From positions 558,001 through 622,000 of the forward strand of contig CBDHHE010000001.1 in the NCBI GenBank assembly GCA_965263335.1: 64,000 nucleotides of DNA, written 5' to 3'. Shown here piece by piece: positions 34,511 to 43,660 of the stretch. Origin of the DNA: Thermohalobaculum sp965263335. GTDB lineage: Bacteria; Pseudomonadota; Alphaproteobacteria; Rhodobacterales; Rhodobacteraceae. The position numbers and the translations under genes are program-made. A model generated the notes under the pieces. That model was not told where the DNA came from and did no database searches. It saw nothing but the letters and a program-made list of their open reading frames with translations. Position 1 is the first letter of the stretch. Each line of letters begins with the position of its first letter.

Positions 34511-35602
34511 ATGACGGTTCGTGAGCAGGTCAGATACTGGCTGATCGGGCTTACGGTATTCGTGCTCCTGCTCTGGCTGCTTGCCGATGCGTTGCTGCCC
34601 TTTGTCCTGGGAGCGGCAATTGCCTACTTCACCGACCCCCTTGCGGACTGGCTGGAAGAACATGGGCTGAGCCGGCTCCTCGCGACGGTGGTGATCACAC
34701 TGGCAAGTATCACGATTGCCGTGATGCTGTTCCTGCTGATTGTGCCGGCGATGATCGATCAGAGCCGTCAACTGATTACCAATGCTCCGCAGCTGGTCGA
34801 TACGGCGCGCTCCCAACTTTTGTACTTGTTGCCGGACCTTGAAACCAGCGACAGCTTTCTCAACCGCGCACTCGCCAACCTGCGTGAGAATGCGGAAAGC
34901 TGGAGCGTTGGGTTGCTGCAGCAGCTTTGGTCGGGCGGCATCGCACTCCTGAACTTTCTCACGGTCGTCTTGGTGACACCGGTGGTCGCATTCTATCTGC
35001 TGATGGACTGGGATCGCATGATCGAGAGCATCGATGACTACCTGCCGCGTGAACATCGTGATGAAATTCGGTGGATCTTCACCGAGCTCGATCGTGTGCT
35101 CTCCGGATTTGTGCGCGGACAGCTTACGGTCTGCTTCATCCTTGGCGGTTTTTACGCCATAGCGCTGAGCGTTGTCGGATTGAACTTTGGGCTTCTCATC
35201 GGGGTCTTCGCAGGGCTAATCAGCTTCATTCCTTTCGTCGGGTCGATCCTCGGCGGCGTGCTTTCGATCGGGGTTGCGCTGGCGCAGTTCTGGGGCGAAT
35301 GGGGACTGATCGCGGCGGTCGCCATCATCTTCGTTGCGGGTCAGGCAATGGAGGGGAACTTCCTGACGCCGAAGCTTGTTGGTGACAAGGTGGGCCTGCA
35401 CCCGGTCTGGCTGATGTTCGCGCTCTCTGCATTCGGGTTGCTCTTCGGTTTCGTCGGTCTTCTGGTGGCTGTACCCTGCGCTGCATCTATCGGCGTGCTT
35501 GGACGATTCTTCCTAGGGCAGTACAAAGGAGGGCGACTCTACCGTGGGAGCCTGGAATGGCAGGAGGCCATGAGAGGGGAAAGCGGGGCGAAGGACGAAT
35601 GA
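34511..35602 (+). CDS. AI-2E/PerM-family membrane permease
   Basis: 363 aa with about seven to eight hydrophobic helices, the first at LIGLTVFVLLLWLLADALLPFVLGAAIAYF. It has the family-typical LADWLEEHGLSRLLATVVI and, near the end, IAAVAIIFVAGQAMEGNFLTPKLVGDKVGLHPVWLMFAL. Members export diverse small molecules or act as Na+/H+ antiporters; autoinducer-2 export is only one example. The ATG overlaps the stop of a 4-codon frame (MAQL) that begins 2 nt after an AGGAGG. It overlaps hdaA by ATGA. Confidence 0.92.
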   Translation: MTVREQVRYWLIGLTVFVLLLWLLADALLPFVLGAAIAYFTDPLADWLEEHGLSRLLATVVITLASITIAVMLFLLIVPAMIDQSRQLITNAPQLVDTARSQLLYLLPDLETSDSFLNRALANLRENAESWSVGLLQQLWSGGIALLNFLTVVLVTPVVAFYLLMDWDRMIESIDDYLPREHRDEIRWIFTELDRVLSGFVRGQLTVCFILGGFYAIALSVVGLNFGLLIGVFAGLISFIPFVGSILGGVLSIGVALAQFWGEWGLIAAVAIIFVAGQAMEGNFLTPKLVGDKVGLHPVWLMFALSAFGLLFGFVGLLVAVPCAASIGVLGRFFLGQYKGGRLYRGSLEWQEAMRGESGAKDE

Positions 35603-36303
35603 CCCGAGACGCACGGCAGATGACTTTGGAGCTCGCACACGACGCATCCATGGACAGCAAGGACTTTACGGTCTCGATCAGCAATCGAGAAGCCGTCGAC
35701 GCAATGTCATCCTGGATGGACTGGCCTTCGGGTCGGATGGCTCTGATCGGTCCGGAATCCTGCGGGAAGAGCCATCTTGCTCAGATCTGGCGTGCCTCCA
35801 CGGGCGGCGCGCTGGTTGGTGCGTCCGAGTTGACCGACACCAAGGTTCGCTCGTTGCTTCTTGAGCGTGCCGTGGTGATCGAAGACGTCGATCGTCTTGC
35901 GCAGTTGCCCGGACCTGTGCGGCGCCAGTGCGAGCAGTCTGTCCTGCACCTCTACAACTTCGCGAATGCCGAAGGGATGACACTTCTCATCACGGGTCAG
36001 TCGCCGCCTGCGCACTGGGATCTCGTGACGCCGGATCTCGGGTCTCGCCTCGCAACTTTGGCGATCACGCGCGTCTATGAACCGGATGACGCACTACTGT
36101 CATCGGTGATGACTAAGCTCTTCTTGGACCGTCAGCTCAACGTGGGTCAGGATGTCATCGACTTTCTCGTCATTCGCATGGAACGATCGTTCTCCGCTGC
36201 CGAGCGCATCGTTGAGCGACTCGATAAGATGGCGCTTGAGCAACAGCGTCCGATCACGCGACCGCTTGCGATCGATCTCTACATGGAGGAGACGAGCGAG
36301 TAA
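35599..36303 (+). CDS. hdaA: DnaA-related regulatory ATPase HdaA
   Basis: 234 aa, starting in the ATGA overlap with the permease gene. QMTLEL at residues 7-12 resembles the sliding-clamp-binding motif of Hda. Walker A is GPESCGKSH (51-59) and Walker B is VVIEDVDRL; LLITGQSPPAHWDLVTPDLGSRL has the sensor I and arginine-finger layout of DnaA-type AAA+ proteins. There is no DNA-binding domain IV. Clamp-bound Hda stimulates ATP hydrolysis by DnaA and prevents re-initiation. The gene lies upstream of ppk and ppx, as in many Rhodobacteraceae. Confidence 0.88.
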   Translation: MTRDARQMTLELAHDASMDSKDFTVSISNREAVDAMSSWMDWPSGRMALIGPESCGKSHLAQIWRASTGGALVGASELTDTKVRSLLLERAVVIEDVDRLAQLPGPVRRQCEQSVLHLYNFANAEGMTLLITGQSPPAHWDLVTPDLGSRLATLAITRVYEPDDALLSSVMTKLFLDRQLNVGQDVIDFLVIRMERSFSAAERIVERLDKMALEQQRPITRPLAIDLYMEETSE

Positions 36304-36326
36304 CGCGCAACGGGGGATTTGCCATC

Positions 36327-38516
36327 ATGAAAGCTGACTTCCTGAATTCGAGGTCTATCGAGATCCCCGAGGGCCACGCAAAGGCCATCGAGGTTGCGAG
36401 CAGTGATCGTTTCTCGAACCGTGAGCTGAGCTGGTTGTCCTTCAACTGGCGGGTCCTCGAGGAAGCAAGCAATCCGCGCAACCCATTGTTCGAGCGTCTT
36501 CGGTTCCTCTCGATCTCGGGCTCGAACCTCGACGAGTTCTACAACGTGCGTGTCGCGGGCTTGCGGGCACAGATGCGGGCCGGAGTGGATGCACGATCGC
36601 TCGACGGCCGCACTCCCGCGCAACAACTGGCCCAGATCGACACGGAAGCTGTCCGTTTGCAGTCGGCCCAGCAGGAGACGTGGAAGACCCTGCGAAAGCT
36701 GCTCGCGGCCGAGGGCGTGCATGTGGTCGGTCCAAACGATCTCAGCGAAGACGATCGGCGCGCGATGGATGAGCGCTTCTTGACGCAAGTGTTCCCGATC
36801 CTGACGCCGATGGCCATCGACCCGGCGCATCCGTTTCCGTTTATCCCCAACATGGGTCTCGCCCTGGCGCTGGAGATGACGCGTACCTCAGATGGCGAGA
36901 CGCTGAATGCGCTGGTTATGATTCCACCGCAATTGGACCGCTATATCCGGCTCAGCGATGGCGCAGACGGCGAGGTGCGGTATCTGCCCCTCGAGGACTT
37001 GCTGGAGCTCTACCTCGATCAGCTGTTTCCCGGCTACCATGCCAGCGGCCGATGCATCTTCCGCGTCCTGCGGGACAGTGATCTGGAGATCGAGGAAGAG
37101 GCGGAAGACCTCGTGCGCGAGTTTGAGACCGCGCTCAAGCGCCGCCGGAAAGGACAGGCAATCCGTCTCAAGCTGAACGACGATGCTCCTGACGCGCTGA
37201 AACGGCTGGTTGCGGACGAGCTCGATGTTGCGCGTGAAGAGGTCTTGGAGGTTGCGGGCGTTGTCGGCATCCAGGACCTGAGCCAGATGCTGACAGACGA
37301 TCGGCCTGATCTGCTTTGGGTCCCGTATCAGCCGCGTTTGCCGGAGAGAGTCCGCGATCACGACGGCGACATCTTCGCGGCCGTGCGCCAGAAGGACATG
37401 CTCCTGCATCACCCCTATGAGAGCTTCGAAGTGGTCGTGCAGTTCCTTCAGCAGGCCGCGCGCGATCCCAATGTCGTGGCGATCAAACAGACGCTCTATC
37501 GCACGTCCAAAGGCAGCCCGATTGTGAATGCGCTCTGCGAGGCGGCGGAGGAGGGTAAATCCGTCACCGCCCTCGTCGAGCTGAAGGCACGGTTCGATGA
37601 AGCGGCGAACATCCAGCTTGCCCGTCAACTCGAGAGGGCCGGCGCCCAAGTGGTGTTCGGCTTCGTAGACTGGAAAACCCATGCCAAGATCTCGATGGTC
37701 GTCCGGCGCGAGGGCAGGGAGCTTGTCACCTACTCGCATTTTGGAACGGGAAACTACCATCCGATCACAGCACGCTTCTATACAGACCTCTCGCTCTTCA
37801 CCTGCAACCGGACGCATGGGCTCGATGCGGCGAAGATATTCAACTTCATCACCGGGTACGCCGAGCCAAATGCACTCGACGCTGTCCAGGTCGCGCCGCT
37901 GACGCTCAAGCAAACGCTGATCGAACGGCTGGAGGCCGAGGCGGAACATGCGCGCGCCGGACGTCCGGCGCATGTTTGGGGCAAGATGAACTCGCTGTTT
38001 CACGGAGAGGTCATCGACGCACTCTACCGCGCAAGTCAGGCAGGCGTGCAGATCGATCTGGTCGTCCGGGGCATCTGTGGTCTTCGCCCCGGCGTTCCAG
38101 GGCTCAGTGAGAACATCCGCGTCAAGTCAATCGTCGGGCGTTTCCTCGAGCACTCGCGAATTGTGTGCTTCGGCAATGGTGCAGGACTTCCGTCTCAAGA
38201 CGCGCGGGTCTTTATCTCGTCGGCCGACTGGATGGAGCGCAATCTCGAACGCCGCGTCGAGACGCTGGTCGAGGTCAAGAACCCGACCGTCCACGCACAG
38301 ATCATGGATCAGGTCATGGCGGCCAACATGCGGGACGAAGCGCAAAGCTGGGTTCTCATGCCGGATGGCACCTATGTCCGCGGCACCGGAGAGACCGGTG
38401 GTGAACTTTTCAATTGCCATGAGTTTTTCATGCGGTATCCCTCGCTCTCAGGCCGGGGACGCAGCGGCGCTGCCGACGCGCCACGGCTGACAGAGACAGC
38501 GCAGGCGGCCGAGTAG
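36327..38516 (+). CDS. ppk1: Polyphosphate kinase 1
   Basis: 729 aa. The N-terminal domain starts FSNRELSWLSFNWRVLEEA; next come ISGSNLDEFYNVRVAGL, the ATP-binding HHPYESFEVVVQFLQQAARDPNVVAIKQTLYRT, and the phosphohistidine region SHFGTGNYHPITARFYTDL. FEEMNLERR-like DWMERNLERRVE closes the catalytic core. It builds polyphosphate from ATP reversibly. It is followed 34 nt later by ppx, so synthesis and breakdown are probably co-regulated. Confidence 0.97.
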   Translation: MKADFLNSRSIEIPEGHAKAIEVASSDRFSNRELSWLSFNWRVLEEASNPRNPLFERLRFLSISGSNLDEFYNVRVAGLRAQMRAGVDARSLDGRTPAQQLAQIDTEAVRLQSAQQETWKTLRKLLAAEGVHVVGPNDLSEDDRRAMDERFLTQVFPILTPMAIDPAHPFPFIPNMGLALALEMTRTSDGETLNALVMIPPQLDRYIRLSDGADGEVRYLPLEDLLELYLDQLFPGYHASGRCIFRVLRDSDLEIEEEAEDLVREFETALKRRRKGQAIRLKLNDDAPDALKRLVADELDVAREEVLEVAGVVGIQDLSQMLTDDRPDLLWVPYQPRLPERVRDHDGDIFAAVRQKDMLLHHPYESFEVVVQFLQQAARDPNVVAIKQTLYRTSKGSPIVNALCEAAEEGKSVTALVELKARFDEAANIQLARQLERAGAQVVFGFVDWKTHAKISMVVRREGRELVTYSHFGTGNYHPITARFYTDLSLFTCNRTHGLDAAKIFNFITGYAEPNALDAVQVAPLTLKQTLIERLEAEAEHARAGRPAHVWGKMNSLFHGEVIDALYRASQAGVQIDLVVRGICGLRPGVPGLSENIRVKSIVGRFLEHSRIVCFGNGAGLPSQDARVFISSADWMERNLERRVETLVEVKNPTVHAQIMDQVMAANMRDEAQSWVLMPDGTYVRGTGETGGELFNCHEFFMRYPSLSGRGRSGAADAPRLTETAQAAE

Positions 38517-38550
38517 TCGGCGGCGATCAACAAGGCTGAGGCGACGCGAG

Positions 38551-40107
38551 TTGGGCGCACGCACGGCGGAACCACGCAGGCCGCGCAGCGAACAGGGTGA
38601 CCTGTTTGTTGACTCCCCGCGATCATTTCACCTGCCGCGCCATGGCGAGAAGCGCATCGGCGTGGTCGATGTCGGGTCGAATTCGGTTCGGATGGTGGTG
38701 TTCGAGGGTGGCCGCCGCTGTCCGGCGGTTGTCTTCAACGAACGGGTCTTGTGCGGGCTCGGTGCGCGCCTTGCCACCACCGGGGCGCTCGACATCGAAG
38801 GCAAAGGCCGCGCGCTTCGGGCTCTGCGCCGCTTTGCCTCGCTTGCGCCGGGTCTGGGCGTTGGCGCTCTGGCCGGCGTCGCGACGGCTGCTCTCCGGGA
38901 TGCCGAGGATGGCCCGTCGTTTCGCGATGAAATCGAGGCAGAGACGGGCATTCGCCTCGAGATCGCGAGCGGGGAGCACGAGGCAAGGCTTGCGGCGCTC
39001 GGGGTCATCTTCGGCGATCCGCGCACGCGCGGTATTGTCGTCGATCTCGGCGGCGCGTCGATGGAGCTTTGCCCGGTTGCCGAGGGTCGCACAGCCCCCG
39101 GTGTGACGACACCCCTCGGCCCGCAGCGTTTCGAGGCGAACGACGGCGCAGCGCGCAAGACCAGACGTGCCATAGATCGCGAGCTGGAGCCGCTGGTGTC
39201 GAAGTTCGAATCCTGCAGCAATCGTCTTTGGCTGGTGGGCGGTGCATGGCGGGCTCTGGCCAAGGTGGAAATGGCCCGCACCGATTATCCGATGGGCATC
39301 ATCCATGAATTCCGGGTCAGTCCGGAGGCGGCGCAGGATCTGGCCCGCTTCGTGCGACGGGTGTCACCGTCTGATCTCGCAGAACTGCCCGGCGTTTCGT
39401 CAGCCAGGGTCGGCGTGCTGGCCCACGCCGGTCGGCTGCTCGAGGGGCTGATCAAGCACTTCAACCCTGAAGAAATCATCATCTCGGGGTTCGGACTGCG
39501 TGAGGGTGTGTGCTATCAGTATCTTCCGCCGCACCTGCGTGACGAGGACCCGCTGCTGTCGACATGCCGCGGTCAGGAGCGCTCGCGTGCTCGTGCCCCC
39601 GGTTTCGGCGCCGAGCTCTCAGAATGGTTGAAGGCGGCATTTCCCGCCGAGAACGAGGAAGAGGCGCGTCTGATCGCGGCTGCCTGCTTCCTTTCGGACA
39701 TATGCTGGCGGGCGCATCCGGACTATCGCGCCCCCAGTTGTCTCGAAGCCGTGACACGCAACAACCTGTCGAGCGCACGTCATGAGGGGCGGGCGTATAT
39801 CGGTGCGGCCTTGCTGACCCGGTACAAGGGCGGGCGCAAAGCACTGTCGGTCGAATCATCGCTAAGTGTCTTGCCGGCACAATCTGTCGAGCGCGCCGTT
39901 CGCCTTGGTGCATTGATGCGGCTTGGCTGCACAATTTCTGGCGCCACGCCAGGAGTTTTGCCGCACTGCCCCTTGAGCATCGAGAACGATGCGCTTGTTT
40001 TATCTCCAGAAGATGACTCTGGAGTAGCCGTTGGTGAGGAAGTTGAGAAGCGGCTCGCACAAGCAGCTAGGTCAATGGAGCTTACTTGGTTTGTAAGGCC
40101 AGCCTGA
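38551..40107 (+). CDS. ppx: Exopolyphosphatase, Ppx/GppA family
   Basis: 518 aa from a TTG (GAGG upstream). The ASKHA phosphate-1 loop is GVVDVGSNSVRMVVFEGG, with LAGVATAALRDAEDG, ITIEIASGEHEARLAA-like LEIASGEHEARLAALG and GIVVDLGGASMEL as later conserved stretches. A C-terminal HD-like extension completes the protein. It releases phosphate from polyphosphate ends, and could also hydrolyse pppGpp as GppA does. It pairs with the upstream ppk1. Confidence 0.94.
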   Translation: MGARTAEPRRPRSEQGDLFVDSPRSFHLPRHGEKRIGVVDVGSNSVRMVVFEGGRRCPAVVFNERVLCGLGARLATTGALDIEGKGRALRALRRFASLAPGLGVGALAGVATAALRDAEDGPSFRDEIEAETGIRLEIASGEHEARLAALGVIFGDPRTRGIVVDLGGASMELCPVAEGRTAPGVTTPLGPQRFEANDGAARKTRRAIDRELEPLVSKFESCSNRLWLVGGAWRALAKVEMARTDYPMGIIHEFRVSPEAAQDLARFVRRVSPSDLAELPGVSSARVGVLAHAGRLLEGLIKHFNPEEIIISGFGLREGVCYQYLPPHLRDEDPLLSTCRGQERSRARAPGFGAELSEWLKAAFPAENEEEARLIAAACFLSDICWRAHPDYRAPSCLEAVTRNNLSSARHEGRAYIGAALLTRYKGGRKALSVESSLSVLPAQSVERAVRLGALMRLGCTISGATPGVLPHCPLSIENDALVLSPEDDSGVAVGEEVEKRLAQAARSMELTWFVRPA

Positions 40108-40160
40108 CAGTTTGAGCCGTAAGTCAAATGAAGCGCACAGCAATGTACTGCGATTGTTTG

Positions 40161-40235
40161 TAAAAAGAAGAAACGGCCTGCGCTGGCAGACCGTTCTCAC
40201 TCCCTAAGACTTGGACCACGTTTCCCGTGTTCTTT
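40161..40235 (-). ncRNA. Candidate minus-strand small RNA (~75 nt)
   Basis: On the minus strand, GTGACA (40265-40270) and TATCAA (40242-40247) form a -35/-10 pair with a 17-nt spacer, predicting a start near 40235. Downstream are a CACG/CGTG hairpin (40217-40229) and a terminator hairpin AACGG-x-CTGC/GCAG-x-CCGTT (40172-40195) followed by a T-rich run (TTTCTTCTTTTT). No gene lies on this strand nearby, so the terminator needs its own transcript. It sits between ppx and proS. Confidence 0.45.
40172..40195 (-). terminator. Terminator hairpin with T-rich tail on minus strand
   Basis: Two stem segments (5 bp and 4 bp, one mismatch between them) with a GCTG/CAGC tetraloop. Reading the minus strand, the stem is followed by TTTCTTCTTTTT at 40160-40171. 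The plus-strand side has no T-run, so it should act leftward. Confidence 0.6.
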
Positions 40236-40272
40236 CAAAGCTTGATAACGTGTGCTGGACAAAATGTCACTA

Positions 40273-40284
40273 GTGCAATTGCAC
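40273..40284. promoter_or_regulatory. Perfect 12-bp palindrome upstream of sRNA promoter
   Basis: GTGCAATTGCAC is self-complementary and ends 2 nt before the -35 hexamer of the minus-strand small RNA, the position of an activator site. It also lies 113 nt upstream of proS. The binder is unknown. Confidence 0.4.
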
Positions 40285-40396
40285 GATTTTGAGCAGAAGC
40301 CTGCGCAAGAAATGGTCAGGGTCTTCCGGGGCGCTTGCGCCACTTAAGCTTTGCTCCTACACCTGCCGCGGTCCGCGCCAGAGGAGACGAGGCGAC

Positions 40397-41737
40397 ATGC
40401 ACCTGACCCGCTATTTCTTGCCAGTGTTGAAGGAGACACCGGCCGAGGCGCAGATCGTCTCGCATCGTCTGATGCTCCGGGCCGGCATGATTCGACAGTC
40501 AAGTGCAGGGATCTATTCCTGGCTTCCGCTCGGCTACAAGGTGCTGCGCCGGATCGAACAGATCGTCCATGAAGAGCAGCAGCGTGCAGGCGCGATCCCA
40601 TTGCTAATGCCGACGATCCAGCCAGCTGATCTGTGGCGCGAGAGCGGTCGCTACGACGACTACGGCGCCGAGATGCTGCGCATAACAGATCGCCACGAGC
40701 GCGACATGCTGTACGGGCCAACGAACGAGGAACAGATCACTGACATCTTCCGTGCGTATTGCGGGTCTTATCGCGACGTCCCGAAGATGCTCTATCACAT
40801 CCAGTGGAAGTTTCGCGACGAGATCCGTCCGAGGTTCGGAGTGATGCGCGGGCGCGAATTCCTCATGAAAGATGCCTATTCCTTTGACCTGGACCGTGAC
40901 GCCGCGATCCACTCTTACAATGTACAGATGGCCGCCTATCTGCGCACCTATGAGCGAATGGGCTTGAACGCGATCCCGATGCGTGCCGAGACGGGGCCGA
41001 TCGGTGGGGATCATTCGCACGAGTTTCTGGTGCTGGCCGAGACGGGCGAGTCGGAAGTTCACTACGACCGGTCGATCGTCGAGAAAACGCTCGGAGATCG
41101 CCGGGTGGACTGGGACAGTCGCGAGGAACTGCAGGCGATCTTCGACGAGTGGACGGCGCCATACGCAAGGACGGGCGAGACCCATGACGAGGCGAAGTTC
41201 CACGAGATGGTGCCGGACGAGCGTCGCATCTCGGGCCGTGGCATCGAGGTGGGTCAGATTTTTTACTTCGGCACAAAGTACTCCGAGCCCCTGGGCGCTC
41301 TGCTGACGAGCCCTGATGGTGAGAAGGTCGCTGTACATATGGGATCGTACGGCGTTGGCGTGAGCCGTCTGGTCGGGGCGATCATCGAGGCCAGCCACGA
41401 TGACAACGGGATAATCTGGCCCGAAGGCGTGGCACCCTTCCAGGTGGGGCTCGTCAATCTTCGCCAGGGAGACGAAGCGTCGGATGCGGCGTGCGGTGAG
41501 CTCTATTCGGAGCTCAGCCGGTCTGGTCTTGAGGTGCTCTACGATGACCGGGATGCGCGTGCCGGCGACAAGTTCAACTCGATGGATTTGATCGGTCTTC
41601 CTTGGAGGATCACGGTCGGCCCGCGCGGATTGCAGAAGGGCACCGTCGAGGTCACCTGCCGGCGCACAGGGGAAACCGAGGAGGTCTCGCCGCAGGCCGC
41701 AGCAGATCGAATGCGCCAAATCTATTCGGGCATCTGA
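40397..41737 (+). CDS. proS: Prolyl-tRNA synthetase, short alphaproteobacterial type
   Basis: 446 aa from the ATG at 40397, which gives the expected MHLTRYFLPVLKETPAEAQI start; the frame stays open to 40289. Class II motifs: SHRLMLRAGMIRQSSAGIYSWLPLGYKVL (motif 1 region), FRDEIRPRFGVMRGREFLMKDAYSFD (motif 2) and GSYGVGVSRLVGAIIEASHD (motif 3), then the anticodon-binding domain. The editing insertion found in longer bacterial ProRS is absent, normal for this group. It charges tRNA-Pro. Confidence 0.96.
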   Translation: MHLTRYFLPVLKETPAEAQIVSHRLMLRAGMIRQSSAGIYSWLPLGYKVLRRIEQIVHEEQQRAGAIPLLMPTIQPADLWRESGRYDDYGAEMLRITDRHERDMLYGPTNEEQITDIFRAYCGSYRDVPKMLYHIQWKFRDEIRPRFGVMRGREFLMKDAYSFDLDRDAAIHSYNVQMAAYLRTYERMGLNAIPMRAETGPIGGDHSHEFLVLAETGESEVHYDRSIVEKTLGDRRVDWDSREELQAIFDEWTAPYARTGETHDEAKFHEMVPDERRISGRGIEVGQIFYFGTKYSEPLGALLTSPDGEKVAVHMGSYGVGVSRLVGAIIEASHDDNGIIWPEGVAPFQVGLVNLRQGDEASDAACGELYSELSRSGLEVLYDDRDARAGDKFNSMDLIGLPWRITVGPRGLQKGTVEVTCRRTGETEEVSPQAAADRMRQIYSGI

Positions 41738-41738
41738 C

Positions 41739-42986
41739 ATGGCGTTCAGCGCCGTTGAATGGATGATTGCGGGCCGTTACCTGCGCGCGCGCCGCAAGGA
41801 AGGGGCGATTTCGGTCATCGCAGGTTTCAGTCTGGTTGGCATCATGCTGGGCGTCGCGACGCTCATCATCGTCATGGCGGTGATGAACGGATTTCGCACC
41901 GAGCTGGTGGGGCGGATTCTGGGTGCGCAGAGCCACATAACCGTGCTCTCGGCGGGCGGTGTCGGGATCGAGACCTACGACGAGACGGTCGAGCGCATCG
42001 TGCGCATTCCCACGGTGACCCGTGCCGCACCGATGATCGAAGGCCAGGTCATGGCGTCGACGAACTCGGGCAATTCGGGGGTGATGATCCGCGGACTGCG
42101 CAAAAAGGACATCATGACGTTGTCCGGCGTTGCCGCGCCCGAAAACGCTGCGGGCTCGCTCGATGACTACGATCAGGGTGTGGCGATCGGAAACGGCGTG
42201 GCGCAGCAGCTCAACTTGCTGGTGGGTGACAAGATCACGCTGATCAATCCCCGCGGCATCCAGACGGTCCTCGGGACCAAGCCGACGATCAAGACGTACA
42301 CGGTCACCTACATCTTCCGGATCGGGAACAGCGCCTACGACAAGGTCATTGTCTTCATGCCCCTCGAGGAGGCGCAGAAGTTCTTCCGCAAGCCCGACCG
42401 GGTGGATGGCATCGAAGTGATGCTTGCGAATCCAGACGAGGTCGAACGCGTCAGCGTGGAGATCCAGCCGCAGCTTCCGGAGGGCACCTTTCTCTGGAAC
42501 TGGAAGCGCGCCAACTCGGCGTTCATCTCAGCGCTGGATGTCGAGCGCAACGTCATGTTCCTGATCCTGTCGCTCATCATCCTGGTGGCGGCACTCAACA
42601 TTATCTCTGGCTTGATCATGCTGGTGAAGGAGAAGGGTCAGAACATCGGCATCATGCGGACATTCGGCATGTCACGTGGCGCGGTGATGCGCATCTTCTT
42701 CATTTGCGGTGCGTCGATCGGCGTTGTCGGGACGGCGCTTGGAGTGTTGCTGGGCGTGCTGTTCGTGACCTACATTCATGACATTCAGGCGCTGATCGAG
42801 ACCATCTCGGGAAGCTCGGTCTGGGATCCTGAACTGCGCTTTCTCACGCGCATACCGGCCATTATGCATCTGTCGGATGTGCTGATCACGATTGCCATTG
42901 CATTGACCCTGTCGTTTTTCGCCACGTGGTACCCGGCACGCCGTGCAGCCGCTCTCGATCCGGTCGAGGCGCTGCGATATGAGTGA
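41739..42986 (+). CDS. lolC: Lipoprotein-releasing ABC transporter permease LolC/E type
   Basis: 415 aa. The start MAFSAVEWMIAGRYLRARRKEG is followed by a membrane helix and a periplasmic MacB-like domain (about 50-260). Three FtsX-type helices follow, including LILVAALNIISGLIMLVKEKGQNIGIMRTFG. It extracts mature lipoproteins from the inner membrane for LolA. Alphaproteobacteria commonly have one permease here that forms a homodimer in place of LolC plus LolE; whether this one is better named LolE cannot be told. It overlaps lolD by 8 nt. Confidence 0.94.
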   Translation: MAFSAVEWMIAGRYLRARRKEGAISVIAGFSLVGIMLGVATLIIVMAVMNGFRTELVGRILGAQSHITVLSAGGVGIETYDETVERIVRIPTVTRAAPMIEGQVMASTNSGNSGVMIRGLRKKDIMTLSGVAAPENAAGSLDDYDQGVAIGNGVAQQLNLLVGDKITLINPRGIQTVLGTKPTIKTYTVTYIFRIGNSAYDKVIVFMPLEEAQKFFRKPDRVDGIEVMLANPDEVERVSVEIQPQLPEGTFLWNWKRANSAFISALDVERNVMFLILSLIILVAALNIISGLIMLVKEKGQNIGIMRTFGMSRGAVMRIFFICGASIGVVGTALGVLLGVLFVTYIHDIQALIETISGSSVWDPELRFLTRIPAIMHLSDVLITIAIALTLSFFATWYPARRAAALDPVEALRYE

Positions 42987-43656
42987 GGCTGTGCTCGCAC
43001 TGGTCGACGTACAGCGCGTCTTCGTTCAGGGTCCAAGACGGGTGGAGGTCCTCCGCGGCGTCGATCTGGCCATAAATGCGGGCGAGATCGTGGCCCTCGT
43101 CGCACCCTCGGGTGCCGGCAAGTCGACACTGCTCCACATCGCGGGTCTGCTGGACACACCGAGCGCCGGAGACGTGCGCATCGCCGGCGAGTCGATGACC
43201 GGGCTCGACGACAAGGCCCGCACAAAGATGCGCAGCACACGGCTGGGCTTTGTCTACCAGTTTCACCATCTGCTGCCGGAGTTCACGGCACTCGAGAATG
43301 TGGCACTACCCTGCCGGGCAAGTGGCGTTGCCCGAAAGCCAGCAGAAGACCGGGCTGGTGTTCTGCTGGAGCAGGTGGGTCTTGCTGATCGTGCCGGTCA
43401 CCGACCAGCCGAGCTTTCGGGCGGTGAACAGCAGCGCGTCGCGATGTGCCGCGCCCTCGCGAACGACCCGCGGATTCTGCTGGCCGATGAACCGACGGGG
43501 AACCTCGATCCCGAGACCAGCGGACGGGTCTTCGAGATGCTGCTCAAGGTGGTTCGCGAAGCAGGATTGGCAGCACTGATCGCAACGCACAATCATGCGC
43601 TCGCCGCCAGAATGGATCGCATTGTCCGGCTCGAAGAGGGCCGGGTCGCCGCCTGA
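42979..43656 (+). CDS. lolD: Lipoprotein-releasing ABC transporter ATPase
   Basis: 225 aa from the ATG at 42979, within the end of the permease gene. Walker A is APSGAGKST (42-50), the signature is ELSGGEQQRVAMCRALAN and Walker B is RILLADEPTGNLD, with the H-loop in ATHNH. It powers lipoprotein release by the adjacent permease. The stop is only 4 nt from that of the convergent TRAP gene, leaving no room for a separate terminator. Confidence 0.96.
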   Translation: MSEAVLALVDVQRVFVQGPRRVEVLRGVDLAINAGEIVALVAPSGAGKSTLLHIAGLLDTPSAGDVRIAGESMTGLDDKARTKMRSTRLGFVYQFHHLLPEFTALENVALPCRASGVARKPAEDRAGVLLEQVGLADRAGHRPAELSGGEQQRVAMCRALANDPRILLADEPTGNLDPETSGRVFEMLLKVVREAGLAALIATHNHALAARMDRIVRLEEGRVAA

Positions 43657-43660
43657 GCCC

